64,000 nt of DNA, from NCBI GenBank assembly GCA_020633295.1, contig JACKDW010000003.1, forward strand, positions 124,001 through 188,000, read 5' to 3'. The notes under the pieces are model-generated. The model saw only the letters and a program-made list of their open reading frames with translations, was not told the DNA's origin and did no database searches. Shown one piece after another: positions 43,414 through 52,978 of the stretch (position 1 is the stretch's first letter; each line of letters starts with the position of its first letter). This DNA comes from Myxococcales bacterium. Lineage in GTDB: Bacteria > Myxococcota_A > Polyangia > Nannocystales > Nannocystaceae. A program made the translations under genes and the position numbers.

Positions 43414-44199
43414 ATGGCAGACGGTAACAACACGCTCACTGCGACGACGAGCGTCGTGCGAAACGATGAGTGGATCCACCGCGACGAGCTCGCGCGATTC
43501 ATACAAATGGCAGTCGATCAGCGGCTCGACCAGCGGGAGGCGCGATTCAGCGAGCTGATCCGTCGAGCGATGGAAGATGAGTCCTACTCCGACAAGGCGC
43601 GCGAGCGGCTCGCGAAATTCATCAAGCGCTACCTCGAGGAGAATCCTCCCTGCGGGGGGTCGTGTTCCACGAGCGCGACGAACCTGTACGAATGCTCGTA
43701 CGATACGCGGCTGAGTTATCAGCGAATCGTGAATCTGTATCGGCAGCGGTCGCAAGACTTCTTGATTGATCAACCGCTCGCGCCGCAGGAGACTAAGACC
43801 TTCACCGTCCCCGCGTATCCGCTCGGCCGCGTGATCGAGTACCTGCAATTCCGGCCGAAGATGGACAACGGCGGTAACCCGGACGATATCAAGGTCACGA
43901 TCCGCGGGGAGGACGGCGTCATTTGGGCCGCATTCTCCGGCGGTAAACACGTACAGGAGGCATGCTGCCTACTCGAGGCATTCACTCACGACTGTATCGG
44001 ATGGGGCGAGGGCTTCGTCATCGAGCTCTATCACCGCGGCGACGTAGGCGATCCCGCGATGCTTTCGGCGGTCGTGGATTTCGAGTACCTGTTCCCGGGG
44101 ATGATCCCCAATAGCAACAAGTACGCGGGGTGGTGCTTCCCCTGCGGCAACAAGCAGCCGATCGCGCCGAACTACCCGCAGCAGAAGCCGCCGGTCTGA
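43414..44199 (+). CDS. Island operon gene 4, hypothetical beta-rich protein with Cys-rich centre
   Basis: A 261-residue protein with a GAGGAGC stretch before ATG 43414. The N-terminal 85 residues are helical and charged (ELARFIQMAVDQRLDQREAR), followed by CGGSCSTSATNLYECSYD and a C-terminal beta-rich domain of ~150 residues (KTFTVPAYPLGRVIEYLQF, DDIKVTIRGEDGVIWAAF, FVIELYHRGDVGDPAML, VVDFEYLFPG). Strand pattern and length would suit a jelly-roll structural protein; no named family is recognised. It precedes a second beta-rich protein in the operon. Confidence is good that it is a gene and low on function. Confidence 0.65.
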   Translation: MADGNNTLTATTSVVRNDEWIHRDELARFIQMAVDQRLDQREARFSELIRRAMEDESYSDKARERLAKFIKRYLEENPPCGGSCSTSATNLYECSYDTRLSYQRIVNLYRQRSQDFLIDQPLAPQETKTFTVPAYPLGRVIEYLQFRPKMDNGGNPDDIKVTIRGEDGVIWAAFSGGKHVQEACCLLEAFTHDCIGWGEGFVIELYHRGDVGDPAMLSAVVDFEYLFPGMIPNSNKYAGWCFPCGNKQPIAPNYPQQKPPV

Positions 44200-44230
44200 T
44201 CACAACAAGCTCTAAGGAACAGGTGTAGAC

Positions 44231-45322
44231 ATGGCGGGCTCCGACATTTCAGCGTACTACTCTCTCCGTCTCACGGACGTCAATGTTGACGGTACAACAT
44301 TGCTCGCTGCGGGCACGACGTGGAGTGAGGTCACGCGAACGCAACCGTACCGCACAGCCGCGATCGCGAACATCGCGCTTGGTCGGATCCCATTGCCCGC
44401 ATTTACCAGGCCGGATGGGACCTCATCGATCGCACCATATGGAGCTCGCGTCATCGTACGCGCGCGCGGACTCTCTGACGACGCGGAGATCGGTGTTGTC
44501 CCCTATCCCGGCGACTTGCCCGAATCGACACTCGGTGTCGGCCAGCAACAACCGCTCGGAGACACCCCGACGATTGGCTTGTGGGTATTGCCGAATGATC
44601 TGATCTGGATCAACGATCCAGATCCCGCGCGCGAGGCACGGATCGATCTTTTCATCGCACCGCAGAACAACCGCGAGACGGATTCGGTCCTTGAATTCTG
44701 GTCAGCTCAATCGGCGATCATCCACGCTCACACTCCTCCGGAGAATGACTTTACGTTCATCGAGGTCACTGGCGCGACGGTCGTCGGGCGTGAGACCGCG
44801 CGCACGTTGATCGAGGCGAACACGGCCGCGCCAGAGGCGATCATCTTCCCTGCGCTTGGCGATACCGAGCCCGGAGATACGATCGACGTCGTCAACAAGG
44901 GCGATTTCCTAATCACGATCAATCTCGGCGCGTCGACTGTCAACGGATTCGCACAAGCTCCGAACAACTACAATCTACGTCCGCGCTCGAGCGTTCGATT
45001 CATCTCGACAGGATCGACGTGGGGCGCAACCGGAGCTCTGTCGACTCAAATCGCGCTCGTCAACGGGCCAACCGTGATCCAACCATTCCGCGGGAGATTC
45101 CTGCTCGGAGTGACACTTGCAGTCGCGGGCGATATCACATTGCCCGATCCCACGCTTCTCCCGGAAGACGCTGAAATCTGGGTTGTTCGGTGGGGCGGCA
45201 TTGCGGCGCCGAACATCGTGAATCCGGCTGGAACGATCAACGGGCAAGCTAGCATCACGCTCACGAACAGCGGGGCGGGTAGAATCTTGAGGCCGAGTAA
45301 TAACTCGTACTATTCCGCGTAA
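44231..45322 (+). CDS. Island operon gene 5, hypothetical beta-rich (phage-structural-like) protein
   Basis: A 363-residue protein, almost entirely predicted beta strand with few helices and no cysteine. Recognisable stretches include SAYYSLRLTDVNVDGTTLLA at the N-terminus, TIGLWVLPNDLIWINDPD, DTIDVVNKGDFLITINLGAS and a final GASITLTNSGAGRIL-like repeat. Composition (many T, N, A, V, I, few K) resembles phage tail, fibre or capsid proteins. I cannot name a family. A tandem of a ~260 and a ~360 residue beta-rich protein recalls the two-major-capsid arrangement of some membrane-containing phages; that is a hypothesis only. Confidence 0.62.
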   Translation: MAGSDISAYYSLRLTDVNVDGTTLLAAGTTWSEVTRTQPYRTAAIANIALGRIPLPAFTRPDGTSSIAPYGARVIVRARGLSDDAEIGVVPYPGDLPESTLGVGQQQPLGDTPTIGLWVLPNDLIWINDPDPAREARIDLFIAPQNNRETDSVLEFWSAQSAIIHAHTPPENDFTFIEVTGATVVGRETARTLIEANTAAPEAIIFPALGDTEPGDTIDVVNKGDFLITINLGASTVNGFAQAPNNYNLRPRSSVRFISTGSTWGATGALSTQIALVNGPTVIQPFRGRFLLGVTLAVAGDITLPDPTLLPEDAEIWVVRWGGIAAPNIVNPAGTINGQASITLTNSGAGRILRPSNNSYYSA

Positions 45323-45349
45323 CCGTCCATCCGTGGCTAAGGGGCTCCC

Positions 45350-47371
45350 GTGGCGCCGAAGATCGAACACACCGAAGAGAACTACGATCGCCTCGTGGGC
45401 GATGCCGCGAGTCTCACTGCGCTGCGTGCCTCACTGCGAGATCAGGGCGAGTATGATCCTGAAATACTCGGAGACCGCTCGCTCGATGATTGGCGAGAGT
45501 TTGCGAAAGAGACCACGATCACGCTTTGGCAACATAGTACTAACGGGTTTCGTGGAGCGTTCTTCGAGCTGCTCAACCTGCACCCGGATATGGCGGCGGA
45601 CAAGGATAATCCCGAGGGAGGAAAGCTCCATCCGTTCATGCCATACGACTACGTTGACTATGAGGGCGAATGGCGTCTCCCTATTGCGATGTTGCTTGCG
45701 GGGATGTCCGAAGCAATCGAAGTCGGCCCCGACAACGACGGCACCGCGCGGCTGTGGAGCACGGACGGTCGAGGCGCCCCGCGAGCGCTGCGCGGACACG
45801 CGGGGCGCCTGATGGCGGCGCGCTTCAGCCCGGACGGCGCGCGCGCGTTGACGGCGGCGGTCGACGGCGAGCTCCGCGTCTGGTCCATCGAGGGCGCCGG
45901 CGCGCCGACGATCCTGCGGGGAGATGGCCCTGCGGTCATGGCCGCGACCTTCTCGCGCGACGGCGCGAGCGTCGTCTTCGGCACGGCGAGCGGGACCGTC
46001 TTCGTCGGCGATGTCGACGGGGCGCGCGAGCCCGTCGCGCTGCGCGGTCACACCAAGAAGCTCCACGCGGTCGAGCTCTTTCCCGACGGCCGCGTGCTCT
46101 CGGGCTCCTTCGACGGCGACGCGCGGGTCTGGCGAGTCCCCCGCGCGCCCGACGGGCTGCCGCGAAGCGGCGCGTCACGTCCGCTCGCGCGTCATGACGC
46201 CCTCGTGGGCGAGATCGAGTACGCGAAGACGGGCGGGCGCTTCGCCACCGCCTCCATGGACGGGATCGTGCGCGTCTGGAACAGCGAGACGCTCGCGCCG
46301 GAACTCGTCCTCGAGCATGGCGGCTGGGTCGGGATGCTCGCGTGGGGTCCCGACGGCGACCGCCTCATCTCCGCCAGCCAGACCGGGACCGTGCGGCTGT
46401 GGGACCTCGCGAGCGCGCCGGCGGGCGCGCGGACGCTGCGCTCGAACGACGCGACGACGCTGTACGCTGGAGAGGGGCCGGCGCCCTTCGCCTGGAGCTC
46501 GGACGGCGCGCGCGTCGCGATCGGCGGCGGAGATCACCTCGTCCGCGTGATGTCCATTGGGACAGATTCGAGCTTTGCGACACCGACGCTGCTCGCGGGG
46601 CACGAGGGTCCGGTGTTTCGCCTCGAGTTCTCCCATGACGGCGCGCACCTGGCGTCGATCGACGACCGCGCCGCGCGGGTCTGGGCGAGCGATCCCGGCG
46701 GCGCGCCGCTCGTGCTCGGCGGGCACACAGGGCGCATGTCGGCGGTCGCGTGGTCGCCGGATGATCGGCGCGTCGTCACTGCGGCGGAGGATGGCGTCGC
46801 GCGCGTGTGGGACGTGCGGCCGTCGGTCGGCGGAGGCCTCGAGCTCGCCGCAGCGCCGCGTGTGCTCGACACCGGCGCGCCCGAGTTCACGGTCGCGTAT
46901 TTCAGCCCCAGCGGCGAGTCGCTCGTGACCGCGTCGATCACCGGGACGATCCGCGTCTGGCCGCTCGACGGCGGCGCGCCGACCGTGCTCGACAGCGGCG
47001 CGATGACCTTCGAGACCGCGTTCAGCCCCGACGGCCGCTGGATCGCGAGCGCCGGCGAGGACTCCAACGTGCGTCTTTGGACAGCCGACGGCCGCCACGG
47101 ACCCTTCGTGCTCGAGGGGCACCGCGAGGGCGTGCGGGCGCTCGCGTTCAGCCCCGACGGTCGTCAGCTCGTCACGGGCGGCGAGGACCGGACCCCGCGC
47201 GTGTGGGCGCTGGGCCTCGAGCTCGACGCGGACGCGCTGCGCGAGCGGCTCGCGCAGGCCACCACGAGCTGCCTGCGCGTCGAGCAGCGTGAGCGCCTGC
47301 TCGCGGAGGGGCCCGAGGAGGCGCGCGCGGCTCGGGACCGCTGCGAGGCGCGCTACCGGCCGACGAAGTAG
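45350..47371 (+). CDS. Chimeric ORF: truncated island gene 6 fused to the WD40 half of a kinase gene
   Basis: From GTG 45350 (AAGGGG upstream) the first ~124 residues are island-like: helical, with TLWQHSTNGFRGAFFELLNL and LHPFMPYDYVDYEGEWRLP. At about 45722-45730 composition jumps to high GC and the sequence becomes WD40 repeats, entering mid-blade at DGTARLWST. About twelve blades follow (FSPDGARALTAAVDGELRVW, ASASMDGIVRVWNSE-like). The end, QATTSCLRVEQRERLLAEGP with RDRCEARY, is the tail typical of myxobacterial kinase-WD40 proteins. I infer an accidental fusion at the right junction of the inserted element; the kinase end is at 34161-34811. Whether the chimera is made is unknown. Confidence 0.72.
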   Translation: MAPKIEHTEENYDRLVGDAASLTALRASLRDQGEYDPEILGDRSLDDWREFAKETTITLWQHSTNGFRGAFFELLNLHPDMAADKDNPEGGKLHPFMPYDYVDYEGEWRLPIAMLLAGMSEAIEVGPDNDGTARLWSTDGRGAPRALRGHAGRLMAARFSPDGARALTAAVDGELRVWSIEGAGAPTILRGDGPAVMAATFSRDGASVVFGTASGTVFVGDVDGAREPVALRGHTKKLHAVELFPDGRVLSGSFDGDARVWRVPRAPDGLPRSGASRPLARHDALVGEIEYAKTGGRFATASMDGIVRVWNSETLAPELVLEHGGWVGMLAWGPDGDRLISASQTGTVRLWDLASAPAGARTLRSNDATTLYAGEGPAPFAWSSDGARVAIGGGDHLVRVMSIGTDSSFATPTLLAGHEGPVFRLEFSHDGAHLASIDDRAARVWASDPGGAPLVLGGHTGRMSAVAWSPDDRRVVTAAEDGVARVWDVRPSVGGGLELAAAPRVLDTGAPEFTVAYFSPSGESLVTASITGTIRVWPLDGGAPTVLDSGAMTFETAFSPDGRWIASAGEDSNVRLWTADGRHGPFVLEGHREGVRALAFSPDGRQLVTGGEDRTPRVWALGLELDADALRERLAQATTSCLRVEQRERLLAEGPEEARAARDRCEARYRPTK

Positions 47372-47408
47372 TCGCCCAGCCCGTGACCGCGCCGAGGCCT
47401 GGCGCGCG

Positions 47409-47744
47409 TCAGCGGTGGTGGACCGACGAGACCTCATACAGGAGCGGCGTCGCGCGGGCCATCGCCGAGGCCTCGCGCATGTGGACCTGGGCCTCCGGGT
47501 CCTCGAGCATGCGCTCGAAGTCCTCGCGCGTCGCCCACTGCGCGTAGTTGGCGACCGAGCGCCCGTCGAGGCCGCGGTGGATGTTCGCGGAGATGAAGCC
47601 AGGACGGCGTCGCATCACCTCGACCGTCGCGCGCTCGAGGAGTTCGACGAGCGCCTGCTGGCGGTCGGGCGCGACGTCGAAGACGTTGATGAGGGTGAGG
47701 ACCTGCGCATGGGCGGTGATGGTGGTCGCTTCCTGGTTCGACAC
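47409..47744 (-). CDS. Antibiotic-biosynthesis-monooxygenase (ABM) domain protein
   Basis: A 111-residue ferredoxin-like-fold protein. GTG 47744 is preferred because AAGGAG lies seven bases upstream; an ATG at 47795 would lie inside the operator. Family features are VLTLINVFDVAPDRQQALVE, RRPGFISANIHRGLDGRSVA and NYAQWATREDFERMLEDPEA. ABM proteins are cofactor-free monooxygenases or heme-degrading enzymes, often acting on quinone-like compounds. It is divergent from a MarR gene with a shared palindrome, so the regulator probably controls it in response to a phenolic or quinone-like ligand. Confidence 0.85.
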   Translation of the reverse strand: MSNQEATTITAHAQVLTLINVFDVAPDRQQALVELLERATVEVMRRRPGFISANIHRGLDGRSVANYAQWATREDFERMLEDPEAQVHMREASAMARATPLLYEVSSVHHR

Positions 47745-47767
47745 GACGCTGCTCCTTGGTGCGGTAG

Positions 47768-47803
47768 TTATCAGCATGTTGACAAGTATAAGCATGCTGA
47801 TAA
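47768..47803. promoter_or_regulatory. MarR-type operator over divergent promoters
   Basis: Perfect 11-bp inverted arms TTATCAGCATG and CATGCTGATAA flank a 14-base centre. A plus-strand promoter with TTGACA (47779-47784) and TAATAT (47801-47806), 16 bases apart, overlaps it and would serve the MarR gene. A protein bound here would block RNA polymerase in both directions. Confidence 0.8.
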
Positions 47804-47827
47804 TATGAGCGGCGTCAAGGAGAGTGT

Positions 47828-48256
47828 GTGTCCGCCGAGCCGATCGGATATGTCCTCAAGCGCGTGCAGTCGGTCCTCCGGGCCCGCATGGACGCGGCGC
47901 TCGATCCGCTGGGGTTGACGACGCCGCAGTACGCGGCGCTCTCCGCCCTCGAGGCCGCCCCTGGCCTCTCGAACGCCGAGCTCGCGCGCCGGTCCTTCGT
48001 GACGCCGCAGACGATGATCCGCGTGCTCTCGACCCTCGAGGAGCGCGCGCTCGTGGTCCGCGCGCCGCACCCGATCCATCGTCGCGTCCGGAGCGCGACG
48101 CTGACCGCGAAGGGGCGGCGCGCGGTGGACTCGTGCCGCGCGCGCGCGCAGGCGATCGAGGAGGAGATGCTGGCCGACCTGAACCCGCGCGCGCGCGCGC
48201 GGCTGCGCGGGCTGCTCGTGCGCTGCGCGGAGGCGCTCGAGCGCGGCGGCGCGTGA
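47828..48256 (+). CDS. MarR family transcriptional regulator
   Basis: A 142-residue winged-helix regulator. GTG 47828 has AAGGAG five bases upstream. The DNA-binding part reads GLTTPQYAALSALEAAPGLS, NAELARRSFVTPQTMIRVLS, then LEERALVVRAPHPIHRRVRS as the wing, and long helices at both ends dimerise the protein. It most likely binds the palindrome 25 bases upstream, repressing itself and the divergent ABM gene until a small aromatic ligand is present. That mode is standard in the family and supported by the site, but the ligand is unknown. Confidence 0.9.
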   Translation: MSAEPIGYVLKRVQSVLRARMDAALDPLGLTTPQYAALSALEAAPGLSNAELARRSFVTPQTMIRVLSTLEERALVVRAPHPIHRRVRSATLTAKGRRAVDSCRARAQAIEEEMLADLNPRARARLRGLLVRCAEALERGGA

Positions 48257-48300
48257 GCCCGGCGGGGCGACGACGCGGTTGACAACGCGCCGCGACGAGG

Positions 48301-48900
48301 GTGCTCTGGGCCCGTGCTGGAGACGCGCTCACAGCCCCCGACGGCGAGCGGCTCGACGAGGACACGCGCTCGCACGTGCGCTTCTTCGCCTACTGGATCG
48401 GCAACAGCACGCTGCTGATCAACATCCCCGACGACCTCGACGACGACGGGCCCGAGTACCTCGAGGACCTCGCGCGCCCCGGTCCGCTGCTCGGCGAGCT
48501 GTTCGCCGTGTTCGTCACAGACGAGGACCACGACGCGGCCGCGCGCTGGCTGTACGATCGCCAGCTCGGTCGTCACGTCGCCGCGCCCGCGCTCCCTGCC
48601 GGCGTCCCGGCGTGGCGACGCGCGCTCGCGAGCTTCGCGCGGGACCTCGGCGCGCGGACGCTCGAGCCCGAGCTGCTCGCCGAGGTCGATGTCGGCGGGC
48701 TGCTCTCGGGCAGCGGCGGCTCCGGGCTCGAGTTCGTGTTCGCCGTGTTCACCAACTCGCTGCGCCTCGAGCCAGCCGGCGGCGCGCTGCGCAACGAGGC
48801 CTGGGCGCGGCGGCGGGGCGCCGAGGCGGCCCGCGCCTGGCTCGACCGCAGCTACTCGGTGAACCCGCCGTGGGCGCGATGGGAGACCGAGCTCGTGTAG
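48301..48900 (+). CDS. Hypothetical protein
   Basis: A 199-residue soluble acidic protein with GTG 48301 as presumed start (45 bases after the MarR stop). Readable segments are VRFFAYWIGNSTLLINIPDD, FAVFVTDEDHDAAARWLYDR and VDVGGLLSGSGGSGLEFVFA. It has no signal peptide or known motif. Codon use and residue mix look real. A transcript running on from the MarR gene is possible. Family not recognised. Confidence 0.6.
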   Translation: MLWARAGDALTAPDGERLDEDTRSHVRFFAYWIGNSTLLINIPDDLDDDGPEYLEDLARPGPLLGELFAVFVTDEDHDAAARWLYDRQLGRHVAAPALPAGVPAWRRALASFARDLGARTLEPELLAEVDVGGLLSGSGGSGLEFVFAVFTNSLRLEPAGGALRNEAWARRRGAEAARAWLDRSYSVNPPWARWETELV

Positions 48901-49089
48901 CGGCGCCGTCGGCCAGCGGGCTCGAACATGACCCATGGTTTATCCGCCGACCGCGTGACGCTGACGACACGAGTTACGAACACGACGCGTGCGCGCACGC
49001 GCAGCGGCCCCCCGGGCCTGCGTTTGCGGCGTGTTGACGCACATCGGCGGCGCGGCGGCACGCGCCGACGGTTGTTAGTATCTCGCGCC

Positions 49090-50661
49090 ATGACGCCGAT
49101 ACAACGGGCTCGCGACGCGAGCATCGCGTGGCTCTGCGGGGGCGCGCTCATGGTCGCGTGCGGCTCTGGGCCCGCTGGCAGCGACAGCGCGACGACGAGC
49201 GACGGCGACACGCCGACGACCTCCGCGGGCACCGGCGACGCGACCGGCTCCTCGAGCTCGGACGCGTCGAGCAGCTCGGGCTCCACGGGCGACGAGCTCT
49301 GGCTGTGCCCGGACGGCGAGCCGATGCCGCGCCCGCGGGGGAGCGTGCCCAACAAGCCGTACCCGGACGAGCTGTACAACCAACCGCTGAGCGCGACGCT
49401 GGCCTTCGAGCACCACAACCAGCCGACCATGCTCGACGGCTACCTGCTGCTCGCCGGCAACGCCGCGTTCTCGACCTGGGACATCAGCGACGCCGCCGCG
49501 CCGGTCCAGCTCGCGACCTTCGCCAGCAAGCACGGCTTCTTCGAGGCCGAGTCGCACCAGGTCACGCTCGCGCGCGTCGGCGATCGCTTCTACGCCGCCA
49601 CGATCTCCGGACACGGCGTCGACATCTGGGAGCTGACGGACATGACCGCGCCCGTCCACGTCAGCGAGCAGGACATCGAGGGCATCGACTACGGGGACAT
49701 CGCCGCCGGCGTGTGGGGCGTGGCCTGGCAGGGCAGCCACCTCTACGTCGGCGGCAACGACACCGGGCTGCACATCGTCGACGTCGGCGATCCCGCGGCG
49801 CCGCAGGTCATCACGACGCTCCCCAACTCGGCCACCGGCGGCTTCTTCGTCGGGCCGCTGTTCGCCATGGGCAACATCCTCGTGCTCACCACGCCGAAGG
49901 AGCACGGCGGCGTGGCGACCATGGAGATCAGCGACCCCGAGCACCCCGTGCTGCTCGACGCGCTGACCCTCGAGGAGAGCTACATCGGCTGGTACTACGG
50001 CGGGCACGTGATCCTCCAGACGCCGCTGCGGATCTACGACGTGCTCGGGGACCCGACCGCGATCACCACGGTGCTCGAGGGCATGGAGACCGAGAAGAGC
50101 GAGTACGTGAGCTTCGGCGATGACCAGATGTTCCTCGGCCTGCTGCGGCCCAACCCGGGCGCGATCCGCTACGACGTAAGCGACCTCTCGGCGCCGGTCG
50201 AGATCGACAAGATCGAGGGGCGCGCGCTGATCGGCAACGACGACCAGTTCACGCTCAAGGTCGCCAACCTGCTGGTGCTCAGCGACGACCAGGAGACGCT
50301 CGAGGGCCACGCGGGCAGCTTTATCGCCGTCGAGTCGACCGCGCCCGACACCACGCCGCCGCGCGTCAACGGGCTGTGGCCGCCCGACGGCGCGACGGCG
50401 CCGGCCACGAGCTCGATCGGCGTGTCGTTCTCCGACCAGATCGAGCTCGCGACCGTGGGCCCGCCGAGCTTTCAGCTGCGCGATCAGGAGGGCGGCTGCG
50501 TGCCGGGCTCCTGGGGCCACATGCGCACCGTCCTCAACTTCACGCCGCAGGAGCCGCTGGCCCCGGGGACCTATCAGGTCGTGCTGCCGGCGGGCGGCAT
50601 CACCGACCTCGGCGGCAACGCGATCGCCGAGGACTTCGTCTCGGAGTTCACGGTCCCGTGA
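49090..50661 (+). CDS. LVIVD-type beta-propeller lipoprotein with Ig-like domain
   Basis: A 523-residue lipoprotein. The leader carries the lipobox GGALMVAC (Cys ~22), followed by a Ser/Thr/Asp spacer. The main body is a propeller of LVIVD-like repeats (STWDISDAAAPVQLATF, VDIWELTDMTAPVHVSE, GLHIVDVGDPAAPQVITTL, ATMEISDPEHPVLLD). The C-terminal ~100 residues form a Big-type Ig domain (TPPRVNGLWPPDGATAPATS ... TYQVVLPAGGITDLGG). Its stop overlaps the start of the downstream di-heme gene (GTGA), so they are an operon. The partner role is probably surface binding, perhaps with the cytochrome-like protein. Confidence 0.85.
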   Translation: MTPIQRARDASIAWLCGGALMVACGSGPAGSDSATTSDGDTPTTSAGTGDATGSSSSDASSSSGSTGDELWLCPDGEPMPRPRGSVPNKPYPDELYNQPLSATLAFEHHNQPTMLDGYLLLAGNAAFSTWDISDAAAPVQLATFASKHGFFEAESHQVTLARVGDRFYAATISGHGVDIWELTDMTAPVHVSEQDIEGIDYGDIAAGVWGVAWQGSHLYVGGNDTGLHIVDVGDPAAPQVITTLPNSATGGFFVGPLFAMGNILVLTTPKEHGGVATMEISDPEHPVLLDALTLEESYIGWYYGGHVILQTPLRIYDVLGDPTAITTVLEGMETEKSEYVSFGDDQMFLGLLRPNPGAIRYDVSDLSAPVEIDKIEGRALIGNDDQFTLKVANLLVLSDDQETLEGHAGSFIAVESTAPDTTPPRVNGLWPPDGATAPATSSIGVSFSDQIELATVGPPSFQLRDQEGGCVPGSWGHMRTVLNFTPQEPLAPGTYQVVLPAGGITDLGGNAIAEDFVSEFTVP

Positions 50662-52978
50662 GGCGCGCGCGCCTGCTCCGCGCCGCCGCGCTCGTCTGCG
50701 TCTCCGCGCTCGCGCTCGCGCCCGCGGTCGCGCGCGCGCTGGAGGTCGAGGTCAGCCACGCGCCGACCGAGCTCGGGCAGCCGAGCGAGTTCACCGCGAC
50801 CGTGTCCGCGTCGGTCGGGGACGTCGAGTACCGCTGGGACTTCGGTGACGGCTCGGAGGCGACGCCCTGGTCGACGGGCCAGGACGGCGTCGCGCACACC
50901 TACGCGGCGCCTGGGCACTACACCGTCAACCTGCTCGTCCGCGACGCCGAGACGCCGTTCGCCGGGCACGCGTCCACGCACACCGTGATCCGGCCCGTGA
51001 CGCCCGGCCAGGCGCGCGCCTCGACCACGATCGTCTACGACGACGCGCGTCGGCTCGTCATCAACGCCAACCTCGACAACGACACGGTCACCGTGATCGA
51101 CGCGGACGTGCTGCGCGTGGTCGCCGAGCTCCCGGTGTACGACCACCCGTCGAGCCTCGCGCTGGCGCCCGACGGCCGCCTGTGGGTGGCGCACCAGGAC
51201 GACTTCGCGGTCGCCATCATCGACCTCGACGCGCTCGCGGTCGTGGGCGGCCTGCGCCTGCCCTACGCCTCGCAGCCGGCGGGGATCGTGTTCGACTCGC
51301 GGCGCGCCTACATCTCGCTGCAGGCGCTGGGCGCCGTCGTCGACGTCGACGCGGAGACGCTCGAGCAGGGGGCGCCGCTGATCGTCGGGCCGTGGGCGCG
51401 CGGGCTCGCGCTGTCGGCCGACGAGCGCACGCTGTACGTGACCCACTTCATCTCCGGGCAGGACGCGGGCGCCGTGAGCGTCGTCGACGTCCCGACGATG
51501 ACGGTGCGCTCGACCGCGTCGCTCGTCGTGGACCCCGGGCCCGACACCGATCAGTCCGGCCGCGGCGTGCCCAACTACCTGTTCTCGGTCGCGATCACGC
51601 CCGACGGCGAGGAGGCCTGGGTCACCGGCAAGAAGGACAACGTCGAGCGCGGGCTCGCCCGCGACGGGCTGCCGCTGACCGAGGACAACACCGTGCGGCC
51701 CATGCTCGCGAGCCTCGACACCGCGACCGGCCTGGAGGAGCTCGCGCGGCGCCTCGACATCGACGACCGCAACCTGCCGTCCCACGTCACCTTCAGCCCG
51801 CTCGGCGACTACGCGTTCGTGACGGTGACGGGCTCGTCGTTCATCAACGTGCGCGACCGCTACGGCGCGCGCACCTCCGTCGCGGACCTGAAGGAGGCGG
51901 GCCTGGCCCCCCGCGCCAGCGCGCTCTCCCCCGACGGCGCGCTGTTCGTGCACGGCTGGCTGAGCCGCACGGTCGTGGTCTTCGACGTGAGCCAGATCCT
52001 CGCGTCGGTCGACTTCAAGGCCGTGCGCGTGGCCGAGCTCGAGGTGGTCGGCGCCGAGCGGCTCGCGCCCGAGGTCCTCGCCGGCAAGCGGATCTTCTAC
52101 AACTCCGAGGACACGCGCATGACCGAGGAGGGCTACATCAGCTGCGGGACCTGTCACTTCGACGGCTTCGAAGACGGCCGCGTCTACGACTTCACCGATC
52201 GCGGTGAGGGGCTGCGCAACAACATCTCGCTCCTGGGTCGGCGCGGCACCGGGCACGGGCGCGTGCACTGGTCGGGCAACTTCGACGAGATCCAGGACTT
52301 CGAGCACGACATCCGGGGCGCCTTCGGCGGCAAGGGCTTCCTCGACGCGGCGCAGCTCGAGGACACGCCGCTCGGCACGCCCAAGGCCGGCGCGAGCTTG
52401 GAGCTCGACGCGCTCGCGGCCTTCGTCAGCTCGCTCGACGTGGTCAGCCGCAGCCCCCATCGCGGGCCCGACGGCGCGCTCACGGCCGACGCCGAGGCCG
52501 GGCAGGCGGTGTTCGAGCGCCTGGCGTGCGGGACCTGTCACGACGGACCGGAATTTACAGACAGCCCTGAGGGGCTCGCGCACGACGTCGGCACCCTGAC
52601 GCCGCTCTCGGGGCAGCGGCTCGGCGGGCCGCTCGAGGGCCTCGACACGCCGACGCTGCTGGGCGTGTGGGAGACGGCGCCCTACCTGCACGACGGCTCG
52701 GCGCCGACGCTGCGCGACGTGCTCGTCACCCGCAACCCCGAGGACCTGCACGGGGAGGTCAGCGCGCTGACGAGCGACGAGCTCGACCAGCTGATCGCGT
52801 ACCTGCTGCAGCTCGACGGGCGCGAGCCCGCGCCCGCGCTGCCCTTTGAGCAGGAGGACGACGAGGCGCCGGGGGGCTGCGCCTGCGGCGTGGGCCGAGG
52901 TCGGCGCGGCGCGCTGGCGTGGCCGCTGCTGTGCCTGCTGCTCGCGCGCGCGCGCCGTCGTCGCGCGCGGCGCCTCGT

